A stretch of DNA of 64,000 nucleotides from Anseranas semipalmata (Eukaryota; Chordata; Aves; Anseriformes; Anseranatidae), in contig VXAA01006036.1 in NCBI GenBank assembly GCA_013399115.1, positions 8,209-72,208 on the forward strand, in the 5' to 3' direction. The notes beneath the pieces were generated by a model, which saw nothing but the letters and a program-made list of their open reading frames with translations, was not told where the DNA came from and did no database searches. Both the position numbers and the translations under genes were made by a program. Within the stretch, counting starts at the first letter, position 1, and every line of letters starts with the position of its first letter. This document shows positions 1-14,178 of this stretch, in pieces.

Positions 1-599
1 AAGTTTGGTAGCTCTCTTTGTGAGAAGTTATTTGAGGGACTAATATATTATGTTGAACTTGCTTTTGCGTTAGTTCTTCTAAGGCAGTAATGACATCTGT
101 TAGGAGAAGTCATGACACGATCAGCGATGTACGTCTGGCATATTAGGGTGCCAGTAAGGCTGTTGACACCTATGGGCACATTTGCTGTGGGGGCACCCGC
201 CACGTGGTGCAGCACAACTGGGCCTGGTTTTCTGTGGTGCCGTGCCTCGTGGATCCTGCAGGAACTGCTCCAAAATTCGGGCATGCAAGTGCAAAGTACT
301 CACAGCTCTCCTTGAAACAAAAATGCCTGTTGCTCATCATTTCTTAATCAGTAAACACCTTTTTCTAATTAGATCCATCTTTTTTTTTTCCTACCTCTTT
401 TTTTGGCATTTGGTGGGTGAAGAGTATTGTTCTTCAAAAAATGTACTCTGTTCTGCTCTGCAGTTCCTGAAGAAGTTTGTGCCTAAAATCAGGCTGCTGT
501 CACACAGCTATATTTAAATGTGGAGGCCCCTAAGTGTCCTGACTGAATCTTGCTTCATCTTCGACTTCTTTCAGCCTCCCAAAAACCTTAATGGATGTC

Positions 600-950
600 C
601 AGCCACTGCTCAGCCAGCGCTGGGCTGAGCCCTAGCACACCGCCCTCGTGCTATCCCTGTTTGTGCGGAGCGGCTCCAGCTTAAAATACATCCCGCTGCC
701 TTAGCTGCCTTCAGCCCGAAGCATCCTTCCCCGAACCCCAAACCTTTGTTTCCGTGGTGATTTGAAAGCATCGTGCAGGTAACGGAGGGCCTGCAGCAGG
801 CGGCCGAGCCTTTCCCCAGGCCCTGAACGGCAGCCCGCAGCCTGCCCGCGGCCCACACGCCAAGCTGCCCGCGTCTTGCCTCCGGAGCTCCGCTTCCAGG
901 CTGCCCGCGCGTGGAGGGCACCTCTTCCAGGTGGGATCTGGAGAAGCCGA
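600..950. promoter_or_regulatory. CpG-dense GC-rich patch (small CpG-island-like)
   Basis: GC content and CpG frequency rise sharply against the AT-rich surroundings. The densest part, about 780-930, has roughly fifteen CpG dinucleotides, including CCGCGG and CGCGCG-type clusters. In a bird genome such patches usually mark promoters, alternative first exons or unmethylated enhancers. No SPRED1 start-exon sequence is visible here. The location in the presumed first intron suits an intronic regulatory CpG island or a non-coding first exon. The short ORFs across it look like by-products of high GC content, not genes. Confidence 0.45.
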
Positions 951-3900
951 AGCACTGTTGCCTGACCACGGGCTTTTGAGTATCTCGGCTCATGGACTTA
1001 GGGTGCTCTGCGCAGGTTGAAGTGCAAACAGGCTTGTGCAGGCGTGCTGCTGGTGCACTTGTCACCGGTACACAACAGTTTTGTTTTTCTGTGAACTCCT
1101 TCAGTTTCCAGTGCTGGAGTTTGCAACCTTAATTCTCTCTCATGGCAGCCTAATCCTGCGGAGGGAGGATGCATCCATGTTTGTGCCCCTGAAGCAAGGC
1201 AGAAAACATGAACTCTGCATTTACTACTTGAAATCTGGATGGAGAGCAGGTCTATTAAAGAAAGTTATTCCAGAATAAGACATGAATTTAGAGTGCTGTA
1301 GCTTAGTACAGTGATATTTCCTGTTGGGGTGCTTTTATTCTCCTTCTGGAGTAAGTTGTGGTTAACTGGGGGAAAACTGATAAGCTTGGTTACCTAAGGA
1401 GAGGAGCTTTTCAGGTTCTTTTCTTTAGGCCTTTCCTTCTATGCTGTACCTATTCAAACTCTAGTTTGTTTTTTGTTTGTTTGCTTTTTGCATTAGACAT
1501 TTTGTTATTTGTGGGCTTTTTTTTTTTTTTCCTCCTAAAAGTGGCATCTCTTTCTGTGTTTTGAAGTGTCAAGTTTTCTGTTTTTGTTTTTTGGGGTTTT
1601 TTTTGGACACTCTGGAACAACAAAAAATGTAACCCAAATAAAAACATACATTTCCTTTGTTGTAGAAGGACAGAATGCTTCCCACAGGCTATGCGTTATG
1701 TGTATAGAATTATGTGTATAACGTTTTCTCTGAACAAAATCTATAGGTTAGACTTCTGGAATAACTAGAAAGAAGTTTACTGAATCTGTTACTGTTTCAG
1801 CTGTTTTTTTAGGCCTGAGCAATTACTGGGAGGCACAGGATTGGCTTTTCTGTCTTTTGGCATACCCGTGCTGCGTGAGCTTGATCCTCGCAACTGAAGA
1901 TAAAAGGGGAAGCAAAAGCTTTAAAGTAATGTTTGGTCTTCATGCTTCTTCCAACTTGTGGGTGCGAACAATGAGCTTTGATCGACATACCATCCCACGT
2001 AAGGCATGATGATCCAAATCTCTGCCATGTGCTTCAGGAAGAGATTATTTCAGTAGAGAAGTTACAAGAGAGATCCTGTGTAACTTCTATATGTCAAAGG
2101 AAGGAACAAGTGTCACTTCTCAAGGGCCAGAGTGATTTTAACCAACTTTCTGAGGTCGCTTCCCAGTTTGTTTCTCAGGCAGTGACAGCCGTATTTAGGG
2201 GTGGGAGCTAAGTACTCTTAAAACATTCTGATGAAATATTTAAATTATTTATAAAGGTGAAAGATTGCTCAAAATCATTACACTCTTTATTATTATCTTA
2301 TATTTGCTGCGATGTAGAAATTGCCAGATAAGACACATGAAACCACAGTCAGAGTGTTAAACTAAGTTTTCACAGTGGTTGTCTCCTTAGCAAGTGTTGG
2401 TTTTGTTTTACTTAACTCAAAGTTGAGAAACATTGCTGGTTTAGGACAACAAAAACATAATCCTAATAATAACAATGACACACATTTGTGATTTGTGATT
2501 AAGTCAGTTTAACTTAATTCTAAAGTTTCAATGTCCAGGATACAAAAGAGTAATTCACCATTTTCCACCCTAAAGTCAAAGTTAAGAATGTAAATATTCT
2601 ATAGAGTAGTGCGAAAATGCAAGGAGGCAATGCACTTTCTGTAGTAAACATTACAAAAAAAAAAATTACTGCAAGGTTACATCCTGGGGCAGATCAGTAT
2701 ATTTAGGTTACCAACCTTGCTACCAAGTGGTTGCCAACCAGTGCTAGTTAGCTTTTCAGGAAGAAAATAGAGTATATAAATCAAGGAAGATTAGAATTTT
2801 CTTGTTTGCTAATTTCAATGAGGATTGAAATAATGGTGTAAATCACTACAGCTTAAAACAATCCTGTTTTTCAGCTGCTGTTAACCAAGAGTTAGTTACC
2901 TTCACCTTCTAAAGCCAACATAGTATCGTGGACACCAAAGCCAGAAAAGAAATGAGTGGGCAGCTGAAGTTCTAGTCAGTGCCTTCAGTGGTATCCGAGC
3001 ATTTTAGGGGAGGGGTGTTTATACATGCCTTTACTTTTTGTGAAGTAGAAGGTTTACTCTCTGACAATGTACAGAATATTTGAAATTTATCAAAAGTAAA
3101 TGCAGGATCTTTTGTGAGCATAATCCTATAGTAAAAATGATCTGTTTTCTACTTTTTTTTCTCATCTCAATTATAGCTAGGCATTTTACGGTTGGGGAAA
3201 ACATAACTGTCATTTCCCAATTTTAGCATGAACATCTGTGATCTAAGGTGTGTTTGGTGAGAGGAGGTTTCGTACACTCCCTTATTCTTCTGTATAATCA
3301 AAAGGTATGCTTTATTCCAAAGAAATGCAATCTTAACTGTTAAATTGAAGGATGCCATTCATTCAAGCTTTGACCAGGAAAATCAGTTTGTTGTATCATG
3401 TTTTCAGTAGGATGCAAATTTTGTTGTCTTTATGCTGGAAAATGATGTTCTTCAAAAGACTTTTTGTTTTCCTCTGCAATGAGTTCTTATTATCGTTCAG
3501 CGAAGAGTTTTGTCAAAGATTTGCTTCTTTGGAATATATGCTTTGGCAATGAAAGTGCTGGTCCAAAAGTAGGAAGTTCGCTTAGTCTAACCTTTTCTTG
3601 GTGCATTACTTCAGTACATCTCAAGAAGCTCAGGTTGATACTTGTCAAGGTTTAAATAGCCAGGTTGTATTTGTATGCCTTCAACTTCCATAGAGAGCAT
3701 GATCAGAAATTGTTCTAATATCTGACAGTGGAAGTAGGCAGGATTACATATTCCGTCTGCCTACCATTTTTATAAGGTTTGTTTTTTCCTAATAACAAAA
3801 CTTCTGTTCATTAATCTTCAGTCTCGTGAACTCCATTACATGCAGTTTTCTTCACAAATGAAAATGTTTTGGGTGTGGTTTATTAATTTCAGTACGGAGC

Positions 3901-6314
3901 CTTGCAGCAGCAGTTCCCAAATCTAGTTGTTGACGCTGCTACCAAGTGAGGTTCCAAGATCCAGAGGAGCTAAGCTGAATTTAGTGTTCATGGTAGCATT
4001 TGGGGTTCTATGAAATTATCTGTCTGTAGTTCTGAAGGTCTGGAAGCTGATACTCCTCCGTAAAGCTATGCAGAAAAGGGGTATTCACAAGCAAATCTGC
4101 ATAATTACGGTGTGTAGTTTTTTGTTTTGTTGTAAGAGGTGTAAATCGGAACTGCTTTTTAAATTCCTTCCCCAAATAGTATGAAGTTTTATAGTTGTGT
4201 GACTGATAGGTGCTAGAGGTGGGTTTGTCTTAATGGTTTTTGATAGTCTATTTACATAATTTGAAATACTTAACTCTTCAGAATGCTGGGTTTGGTTGTT
4301 TGTTTTTTGTTTTTTGTTTGTTTTTTTTTTAGATCCTGTCCTTCAACCTGTGAAGTATTTCAGCATAAGCTAAAGTTGCATAAGTACACAAGCCATTTAA
4401 AATAGAAATAAAAAGAATTCCATTAATACCCGGCGTTTCACCAACACTGACAAATCCAGTTTTCACTGAATAAACAGCACTGGTGCTGTCATTTTGACAC
4501 ACAAAATAACTTTGCCTCTATGTAGTTAATAGCCACCTCTTAAAGCATCTAAAGCAAATTTACAGTTGAGATTAGTTAATGAGGGAGAGTGGGAGTAGAT
4601 TTATTTGAAATCCACTGAACTTAACTGCTCACTTGTTTGCTTTTTAATGGTAAAGCAGATCTGTGGTTTGAAACAGTTTGAGGAAGTTTTTGTGTCAAGG
4701 CAGATGATGGTCAGAACTACCTTAAAGTTGCAAAGGGGTTGGCTAAAAGTTTTCCTCTCTGGGTTTAGCATTGCCTAGAAATGACATTGGAAATCTCCCT
4801 TTGAAAATGTTCGAGAAACTTGATACCTGAGATATTGAAGCCCTTCGGAGATGCAATATTTGCCCAAAGTGTTTAAAGGACATCACAAAGTAATAAAATA
4901 TAGCACTAAAACATTATTATTTTAAGATGTTAATGCTCTACATAAAAATATAAGAATTGCCATAAAGGATCTGGCAAAAATTCTTGTTGACGTCCCTTCT
5001 CTGACTTTTCCCCCTTGCTATACCTGGTTAAATTCCATACGCATCTGTTTCCCCATCAGGGTGAATTATTCTGTTTGCTCCTTGATTCTTAGGTGCAAAA
5101 CTTGACCTTGTGGTTGTCTGGTGGTACTTCATTCTACTTTAGTAGCACTCTAGCTTTGGAAGGCTTATCTGTTCTAAGAGTAAGTGGTGCTCTCAGACAT
5201 TTGGGAAGTTGAAGTAAGCTGAAATTGCTCTGCCAGGTTATTCAGTTTTGGTCTCTTGGTAGAGTTAGTTTGCTGTTCATGTTCGTGTATTAGAACATGA
5301 AATTAGTTTCAGTATCTAAAGGATTATTTCAGGGCATTGTGCGCTCCATGGGTATTTCTTTTCTTGAAACGGTTTGTTTCACAAGAATCGTGTGAATAGG
5401 GTGATGAGATGAAACAGCAATGTTTCCAGTAGCTACGTGAGGTTCAGGGGAAAAACTTAGCAATTCAGTTCTTGTTAGGAAATGCATTGAATTTATGTTC
5501 ATGTCAGTGTCAACAGCTTGCTTTCTGATGTAAAGTAATATTTTACCAGGAGAAAGGGAATTGGCAGTGCTGGTGCTCTCGGGCTTTGGCCTTGACCGAG
5601 CACCTCATGAAGTGGGGAGGAGGCTTCTGCGGCCTCTCCTTCAGTCTCCAGGGCGGTCAGGGCTGGCTCTCCAGTGCTTGGAAGCGGCTTTGCTTTCACC
5701 TCAGCTATCAGAAGGGCAGCCTCATTATGTTTCAAAGACTGCACGTGCTTATCGCCAGATCTAACCTACTTTCTGAGATGCAGCTTTACACTAGATACAT
5801 AGAACTCTCTGAGTTGCAAAGAGGTTTCTAGATTTAAAAAGTTAAATATTTTAATATTTATCCGTGTGTTCCATTTACACGTAGGTCTGTCTGTCATTTT
5901 TGTATGTGACACAAAATGTGTTTAAAAGAAATTGATCGAATGCAAGGAATTTCTAACTGCTTGTTTGGGCCAAAGCAGCGCGAACTGTAAATGTGAAATC
6001 ATATTGGTTTAAGATAGCTGCCAAGTATTTTCAATTACTTTTTTCCCCTTGTTGCTGTTAGCATTGTTGAACTTCTTGTAGGCAGTTTCTCAGAAGTAAA
6101 TTACACCAGTGCTGTTCTTACTACACCCAGTGCTTTCTCAGCTGTAAAATCTCAAAGATGTATCATAAGCGAAACAGTCTCATTTTTATCAAGGTGGAAT
6201 TAAAGAGAGGAAGGTATCTCACGAAAAAATGATGGAGTGAAGCTGGGAAAAAATGGAAGGACGAAAGTAAACGTGCTGTCAGAGCTACCTGTGTCCACAA
6301 AGTATGTTAATTCC

Positions 6315-6450
6315 TCTCCCTCCTTAGAGCCGGGCCCTCTGCCAGAGAGGTCTGGGCTCCAGCCGGGGCTGGCAGGAGCGGCGCTGCCTGCGGGAGGTGA
6401 TGGATGCCCCGCGCACAATTCTCGGTGGCATCGGCGGTTCCCAACGTTCC
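6315..6450. promoter_or_regulatory. Second short CpG-dense patch in intron 1
   Basis: About a dozen CpG dinucleotides fall within some 130 bases, flanked by ordinary AT-rich intron. No repeat family or coding similarity is recognised. It could be an unmethylated regulatory element or a relic of an old GC-rich insertion. The evidence is base composition only. Confidence 0.3.
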
Positions 6451-9400
6451 CTTTCTGTGCTCAAGTTTATCCTTGCTGGAAGTTAAAATGAAAGGCAAGA
6501 GAGACAGGAAGACAATGCTGAAAAGATGAAAAAGACTGACAAGTGAGGAGAGAAATCTAAGGCCTAGCTTTAGGTATGCATTTAAAAGTCAATTAGGCAA
6601 ACTACCAGCATTAGGTTTCTAAAATTATTTCAGATGCCTGTCTTGCTATTTGAAAGCTCTTCTTGTAGCAGATTTTTAAGCTTTTTCATTGAAGTGTAGT
6701 ACAGTGAACATTAGAGTCCTTTATTAAGACTGCTTCGTGTATTGAGTTATTGCCCTGTCACCCAGTGCATTAGGTTCTGGAAAAATACATAGTAAACTGC
6801 ACCGCCTAATTGATGTGCTGTTTGGAAGCTATAGATAGTTTGTCTAAGAACTGCTTCCAGACCTACCGGTGGTATCCATGGCACTAGTAAGAAAGCATTT
6901 CTAGGCAATTTTTATAGGCTTTATTCATTAGCTTTCTTGCTACTTCAAAAGAATGCCCATACGCTATTCTGAGATTTTAAGGAAAATGCAAAGAGAAGTT
7001 TAAATGTCTCTGTGGGCTCCGCAGCTGCCATTCTGGATATGACGAGTGACAGGCTTTACCAGAACTCCTGCTTCTGAAGGCAGGAGACCATGATTCTAAA
7101 ACACATTACAGCGATGTTATTTATATCCTGCCAAAAGCAATTATCCTGCAAGGCTTATAAATATGTGTTAGCATTTGTGTTTGTGATAAACTCTGTAGAC
7201 TTCCACAGAGATCTGTAGGTCTACTCAGCCTGATATATTTAAATTTTTGCAGGACTGAAGCCCAAATACTTGCATAAGAAGATGTTTCTAGTACAGGCAT
7301 ATGCCGATTATTCAGTAGCGTGGCAGAAGTGTTTCTTTGGGACAGGTCTATTATGATTAGGCTTATTATTATACCAAGGTAAAGAGTTGTTACATTTAAT
7401 AGCATTTGATAAGAGTTGTTTTTAAGAAATACGTTTTGGTCCAGGAGGATTTCTTTCCAACAGCTTCTAAGCTTTCAGGAGACCTTATCCGTCCAAGAAC
7501 CCTATTTTTAATTTCTGTGAATCCTGTACTTCCCCATGAAGATTTTTTTTGCTCCTTAAAAGTGTCTTCAGCTAGCTACTTTAAGCCCTAAGAGTGGCCT
7601 TGTTCTGCACTGTGTCTTCTCGTCACCCTGTGACAGAAAATGAGCTCCACTGTTGGAGGGAAAGGCCTGTGCTTTGGATCTTGGCTACCAAATAGAGCAG
7701 CTTTTCTGTTCACCCCACAGCTGCTGTTACTGTTTCATTCTGCAACTGCTAGAGGACGGGCAAGTAACCATCCTCGTATGAGACAAAAATATAACTCCAT
7801 TAGTCAGCTGGCGTGGGTTGTTGAAGCAGAAATGCAGGCAGTATTTTCTCCTGGTGGAGAAAAATCCATCACATCCTATTAAAGTTGCCATTAGCTGACT
7901 ATGGGGGAATGTACATTTCCTGAATCCGTGATTGCCTGTTCTCCTTACTTTGATGGCTGTCTACTTTAAAACTTGTAATTTAGTCATAACTATTATAAGA
8001 TCATGTTACATCTCTGGGGTTAAATCTATTTGACATATAATCTGTCTGAGAAAAGCCCTTAAGAAATAATGGTGCTTGACACTAACTGAACCTTAAATTA
8101 TTGTGGCGTGAATTAGAGAAACTTGTTTCTGAAGAGGTTTGGTGAGTTTTCTGAAATATATATCAACCTGTTGACTTCCATGTTTCTAATATTTTAATTT
8201 TAACTTTTAGGCTACTTAATATTTTAACTCATTGCTGTTAAACACCAATTTCAAGGTTTCTTTCAGAGTTTATTTTTAACAGTTGTCTTCTGAACATTGG
8301 AAATATGATAGGCTAGTGGCATCTTTGACATCTACTTGCCAGCGTTAAATGTAAGGCTTAAATGAGGGAGAGTTTTCACCCTAAAGGTTTTTCACACTAA
8401 CATTTGAACACTTTAAGTTTTTTGGATCTTAATCTTCATAATTCACATTTGTAACAAAAAGCAGAGCCAAGAAAATAACAGGGTGCCTTCTTTTCATTGT
8501 TGCTTATCAACTACAAGAAAATTAATTTTTTGTTGTTCTGGAAGTAGTAATCTTTAGTCATGGCTACAGCCGTGTTTCAGTAAATGATTTGCATCTGTAG
8601 GGCAAGTATGGCTGTGGTTATGTTTCCTCTTAGTTTAGGGCTGAATTTTGTTAAAATCTGTTAGCCACCTGATTCCTTATTTGCTTGTCCTTTTTTTTTT
8701 TTTTTTTTTTAAATGAACTGTGGACAGAGAAATGTTCAAATTTCTTAATTTCCAGAGGGATAACTATTTAACCTTAACATACAGGGTGAATGGTTTTAAT
8801 ATCTCAGGTGTCACAGATCTGTGATTGCAGTTTACAGATGTAAATTAAAGGCAGAACAGTGTTCAGTCATACCATGTGAGGCCCATGTCAGTCTCCACAT
8901 TGTGTACAATGTTAAAGTTGAAGAAGAAATGATGCAATGGCAAACTGTAGTTAAGCTTCAATTCTTACTGTAGTTATGTTTTCATATAGGCAGATCCCAG
9001 ATATATATCCATTTAGTTGGCAGTCATCTGTCTCTAATGTTTTTGTTTTGTTTTTTTTTGTTGTTGCTGTTTTTTTTCTTTTGCCCGTTACCTTAAGGCA
9101 ATTAAGTGCCTTAAGCTGCTTCTGGTTTGCTCACTTCTCCGTGTGATACAGTTGCTTCTTGTTCTCAATAAGCTGTCTATGTGATAATAAAGAACTTCAG
9201 AAAATAGTACCGAACAGTAAAGTCAAAGTAAGTTAGATTATTGTGTTATACAAATATAATTTAATTACTTAATGACTCTACAAGTTTAATTCAACTCTTC
9301 ATTAAAAAGTAAAAATTGTGCAGTTCCAGCTGAGGGAGCTATTTTCTGACAAGTCAGCTTCCTGCGTGTTCATTTAAGTAATGTTTGCTAAAACTTGGTA

Positions 9401-12400
9401 TGGAAACATAAACAAAGTTTTGTACTATTTTACTCAAAAACTTGGTTGCCGGGTGAAAAACTGCTGTAAAATTCAGTTCTTACTTTGTAAGATTGACAAT
9501 CAAGTCTCCTTAACAATATGTTTTTAACTTTCAAGAAAAGGAAATAAGCAAGATCCTATTCCAGTGTATTTGATCCCATAACCCTAATTTTACCTAAGAG
9601 CTAAACACAACTTCATGCATCCAGAGGTTGTGCCCTTGGGGGATGCCTGCCCATTCTTGCTGAGCATGGGTAATGGGATTTCTCCTGAGGTTCTGTGGCT
9701 GAGAGTTGTTTTCCTATTGGATTTTTGCACTTTGGTGTTCAATAAAACTTTTATGTTTTCCCTTACGAAGGGAAAATCCGTCCTGTCTGTGTTTCTGGTT
9801 AGCCTGCTTCCGTCCACCAGCTTGCAGGCAGCTATGGAGGATTCTTTTCAGCTTTCACCCTTTCTCTTCAGCTTTACTCTCCTGTGAGTAGGATCGTCCT
9901 CTGCACGTGTTGCTCATCAGACAGGCACTGTTTTTCATTTAATACAGTAATTTTCCTTCAATCAAAGCCTTCCTGTGTGCTGAATTATGCATCCTAGTCT
10001 TCATTTTTTCTCCAGCTACTCCAAGTTGCAAGTAGGCAGCCGGCTAGTTTTGTATACGATGGAGAGAGAATCTGGAGCGCGCTGTAAATGCCAGTGTGAA
10101 CGTGTGCGTGTGGATACGGGTAAGTGGCTTCCTGTCCTGGAGAATTCTGGAAGCAAGATTTTACCTTGATCAATTGACAGAATTTAGTAACTAGTCTGTG
10201 TGGGTGCAGAAATGCGAACACTGGTATCTGTGGGCTCTCTCTCTTATCTGGATCTCTTTGGATTGGGCTGGTAGGGAGCTTGTTTTGCCTCGTACAAATT
10301 GAAAGAGATTGCCATATGGTCTGGTGTAGTTCATGTACACAACTGTGATCCAGTAGAGGAAAGGCAAACTCCCTACCCCCCTGCTGCTACTTCAGAGAGG
10401 AACAGACAGGAGGAAGTAGGAGTGAGAACAGATTTCTGGATAGATTGGTAGGCAGCAGGGTGAATTCTTAGCACTTCCCACCAGAAGTTTATTCTAATAG
10501 CATCAGTTCTTAACTGTGTAACTGCTGCTCGGGAGGCTGGAACGTAAGGATCGAGAGCAAATGCATAAACAGGTTTATAGGTCCAGTTTCGAATCAGAAT
10601 GGTAAAAGCATTTACTTCATGTTCTGAAGGAAGGCTGCAATGCTCTCAACCTCTAGTTGTGTGAAGCTGATCATGGCTTGATTTTTTTTATTTATTTTTT
10701 TTATGTACAACTGAATGTCAGCACTAATGGATATACCTGGAAAACACTGTCATAGCAGCATGCTGGCTGAATGAGATTTGGCTAAGATGCACACCTGGTG
10801 ATGGAAGTTTGTGTATAGTACATCCATAGTGATTGAAATAAGTCAAATGCAAGAGAAACTTTTTTGTGGTTTCTGGGCCTTTTAAAGCAGAGGGATAATT
10901 TTGACTAGCTTTCCAATATTGCATAGGAGGAACAGATGGATTTTTATGTTGGACACCCCACTGCTCTATTGGTCATCAGCTTCAGACTGATTTTAGCCAG
11001 AGTTAAAGCAGGTTAAAAAAAAATGTGTGTGGGGGGGGGCATTAGAATTAAAATTTATATATTTATATACGGAATAGAGAACAACTTCTATTACTTCCCT
11101 CTGGATTAAAGATGAATTTATATATAAATAAAAAAAGAAAAATAGTTTGGATAAGTTTTCAAATAATTCTGTAAATCTGCGTTTCTAATGATGAAACTTT
11201 GGGCTTCATCGTTTCAGGCTGCCTCTGAAAAGGGTAGTTATCTTTGTGTGTATTCACCAACACTGCCTTTGCCTTAGATCCAAGGGACATGACCAGGTGG
11301 TTTGGGGCACTGATCTGTCAAAGCAATGTTTTTTGGATTGTTGGATTTCCTGCTTGGGTTGCGCAGCCAGCTCTCTTCACCATTGCGTAATGGTTTGAGC
11401 TAACACAAAGGAAGTAGCAGAACTGTGCCCCAAGGCTGAAGGAGGAGAAAGGGGTAGGGATTCATTGAGGCTGGATTTAGGTGAGCAGGTTTAGTTGCCT
11501 TCCCATTATCCCACAAAATCAAGTAATTTTTGCTGCAAAGCTACAAATGCTGAATCACTGGTAGAACTCCATGTATATGACTGTTTAGACAACTCCTATG
11601 AATAAAATCTTACAATTAATTAGGAGGTCTCAAAATGAGAGTTCTGTGTATCATGTATGTGCATAGCACACTGTGCTTCTACCATATAACTATTCAGTGG
11701 AGCATTGCCCTTTAATTTGTCTCATGGAGATGCATCGTCTGTCTGTGTCAAAATGCTTGCATGAGTATAATCTGGAAGCTGCTTTTCTTCTGAGTGCCAG
11801 TGTACTGGAGCGCAGTGTTAAAAGCTTGAAATTCATGAGGTTTGTATTTCCTTGCGTTCTGAACAAATACTGAATAACCTTCTGTAAATAATGATCCTTA
11901 TTAAAGGATGAATACATGAAAACCCTTCAAGTTTTGCAGCTATTTTTTTTTCTTTTGAGAAGAGGAGATTTGTATTTCCTCTCCTTTATGTGCCTGGCAT
12001 AATAATGCAGGAGTACAAACTAAAGAAGTGGTAACAAGCAGCAGTGGTTCATGATGCCAATAGCACTGTAGTTTGGAAAATGTGTTGTACCAGTAAATTA
12101 TCTAGTCTCAATTAAAATGTAAAGAATCTCCATTACAAATTATTAATTACCAGTATAGTCATTTTTGTCTTTTTTTTTTAGTTATTCCTTAAAATGATGT
12201 TAAATCATTTAATGTTTTCTTAAATGTTTTCTAGCAAAAAGGCTCAGTTGTTAAATCAATTTTTCTAGGTTGTTCTTAAAGGCTACTTTTCTATTTTAAA
12301 ACTTTTTGGGGGTGATGTTTCCTTTAATAATGGTGATTGTAAAATGCATCAGTGAAGATGAGCTGGTGAATCATTTCAATCAAATCACGTATGTTTGTTA

Positions 12401-14119
12401 TATATTAAACTTTCTTCAAAATGCAGGTTGCTATAAATCCTTTCCAGTAAAAAGATCCAGACTGAGTATTCTTAAGCCTTCCTAAGTCTTACTACAGTTT
12501 GGATTCAGAATTCTGTATTTGTACAGTAAGACTACGAAGTTTAGTATTACATTACAGTAAAATAAAGAGTATACAGGTTTTAATCTGCAGCAAGATAGGG
12601 CTTATTTCTCTTATCACTTTGATGAAAACATTTTGTTTTAGGTGGATCAATTATATCAAAATTAAAAGCTATATGCATGTTAGATGTGCTTATAATTGAT
12701 TCTCATATTGTGATGTACTTTCAGTTGTATTTCTTGAAAACTGTGGTTTCTTTGCCTCTCAGTTTTCACCACATTGTGGGATAAACTTTTTGCAGTGTTC
12801 AGAATATCCATTTTCTATGCTACCAGAGTTAATCCCCTTGCATCATCTGGAATCAAGAGGGCTTTCCCTTTGTGTATGCAGTCCTTACATAAAGGAAGCT
12901 GAGCCTGTTCTGTTAGCATGTAAACTGGGATTTACTAAATACAATGAGGGCCAAAACTTCTAGCAGGAAGAATTTAGAGAAGGAAAATGTATGTTTCTTG
13001 GGAGGAAGAAAACTATTCGTAACTGCGTTACACATTTGGTGCTCATCATTCCACATGCATGAAGCCAGAAAAAGGAACATTTAAGACTTATGTTGATACT
13101 GCAGAAAGAGATCAAATGTGCCAAAATTTTTGACTTAAATCTTAAATATCCATATTGCTAGTTGTGGCTTAATCTCAAAATCTGTACATAATGCAGAGAA
13201 GCAGCCAATCTCTGACGGGGCTGAAATGTGACTGCCCCATCCTTTCCTGATCCAAACAGGTTTATGTGAGTGAGCTTGGCAACAGTCGCTGAAGGTGAAG
13301 CAAGCTCTCATACATGCGTTCAGGCTCTGCTCTGGAACTTGTGCGGATTCAGAATCACTTCGAGCAGTTACGAGAGAGCCTTGAGACCAAAAATCAGTCA
13401 CTTATTGATTAAGGTTGGATAATTGTTCCGGACTGAAGCTAACCTTTCTTGCTTTTTGATTCACATCAGCTTCCTGGTGTGGATCACTGCCTGCTTGCAG
13501 AAATGGTGGAGAAAGTACACGGCAAGAATAAATAATCAGGACAGAAGAAGAGTAGAGGGTGCTTCTGGCAACAGTGCCAAGTCACGTTACTTGAAAGTGC
13601 TTGCAATAGCAGCAGCAGCAGTGCAGGTACGGAAGGGACCTTGGACCTGTTGGTAGAAGATAGTGTGGTAGTATTCATTGAAAGACCTTCTGAAATGAGG
13701 CTGCAGAAAGTGGTTACAGGTTAAAGATAATAAATCTGACTGCTATCAGTTTCATCTGCCTGTCTACTCGCTGTGCGAATGCATCTTAACCTTTCTTTCC
13801 ATTCAGGCATGATCCCTAGCAGTTTTCCACCTATGTTATTTAAAATGATTAACATGATGCAGCTCTAGATTGTAATAGGCCAGCTTGTATTTGCTGGAAA
13901 GGATTTAATCCATATGCACTTACAAATTTAAATTTCAGTGTTTTGCTTTTTTTTAATTTTTTTTCTGGAACCAATTTAAACTAATTTTTACTGGTTTAGA
14001 GTTAGCTACAAATTTTATACTTCTCTTTTAATGCAGAAAATATCAGCATATTATAGAAAGCCACTGCATAAGAATTGCATGCTGAACAAGGATATGGTTT
14101 GTGATTATGCTTCTCCCAC

Positions 14120-14178
14120 ATAGATATAGATATATGTATATATATGTGGTACATATATCCTATATAGATAGATAGATG
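14120..14178. repeat. AT-rich microsatellite (TA / TAGA type)
   Basis: Runs of TATA and TAGA units are interrupted by single substitutions. This is an imperfect simple repeat in intron 1. Confidence 0.8.

Noticed and set aside
610..1065. 151-codon minus-strand ORF
   Set aside because: The open frame is explained by high GC in the CpG-dense patch; the composition is arginine/alanine/glycine-rich with no recognisable motif.
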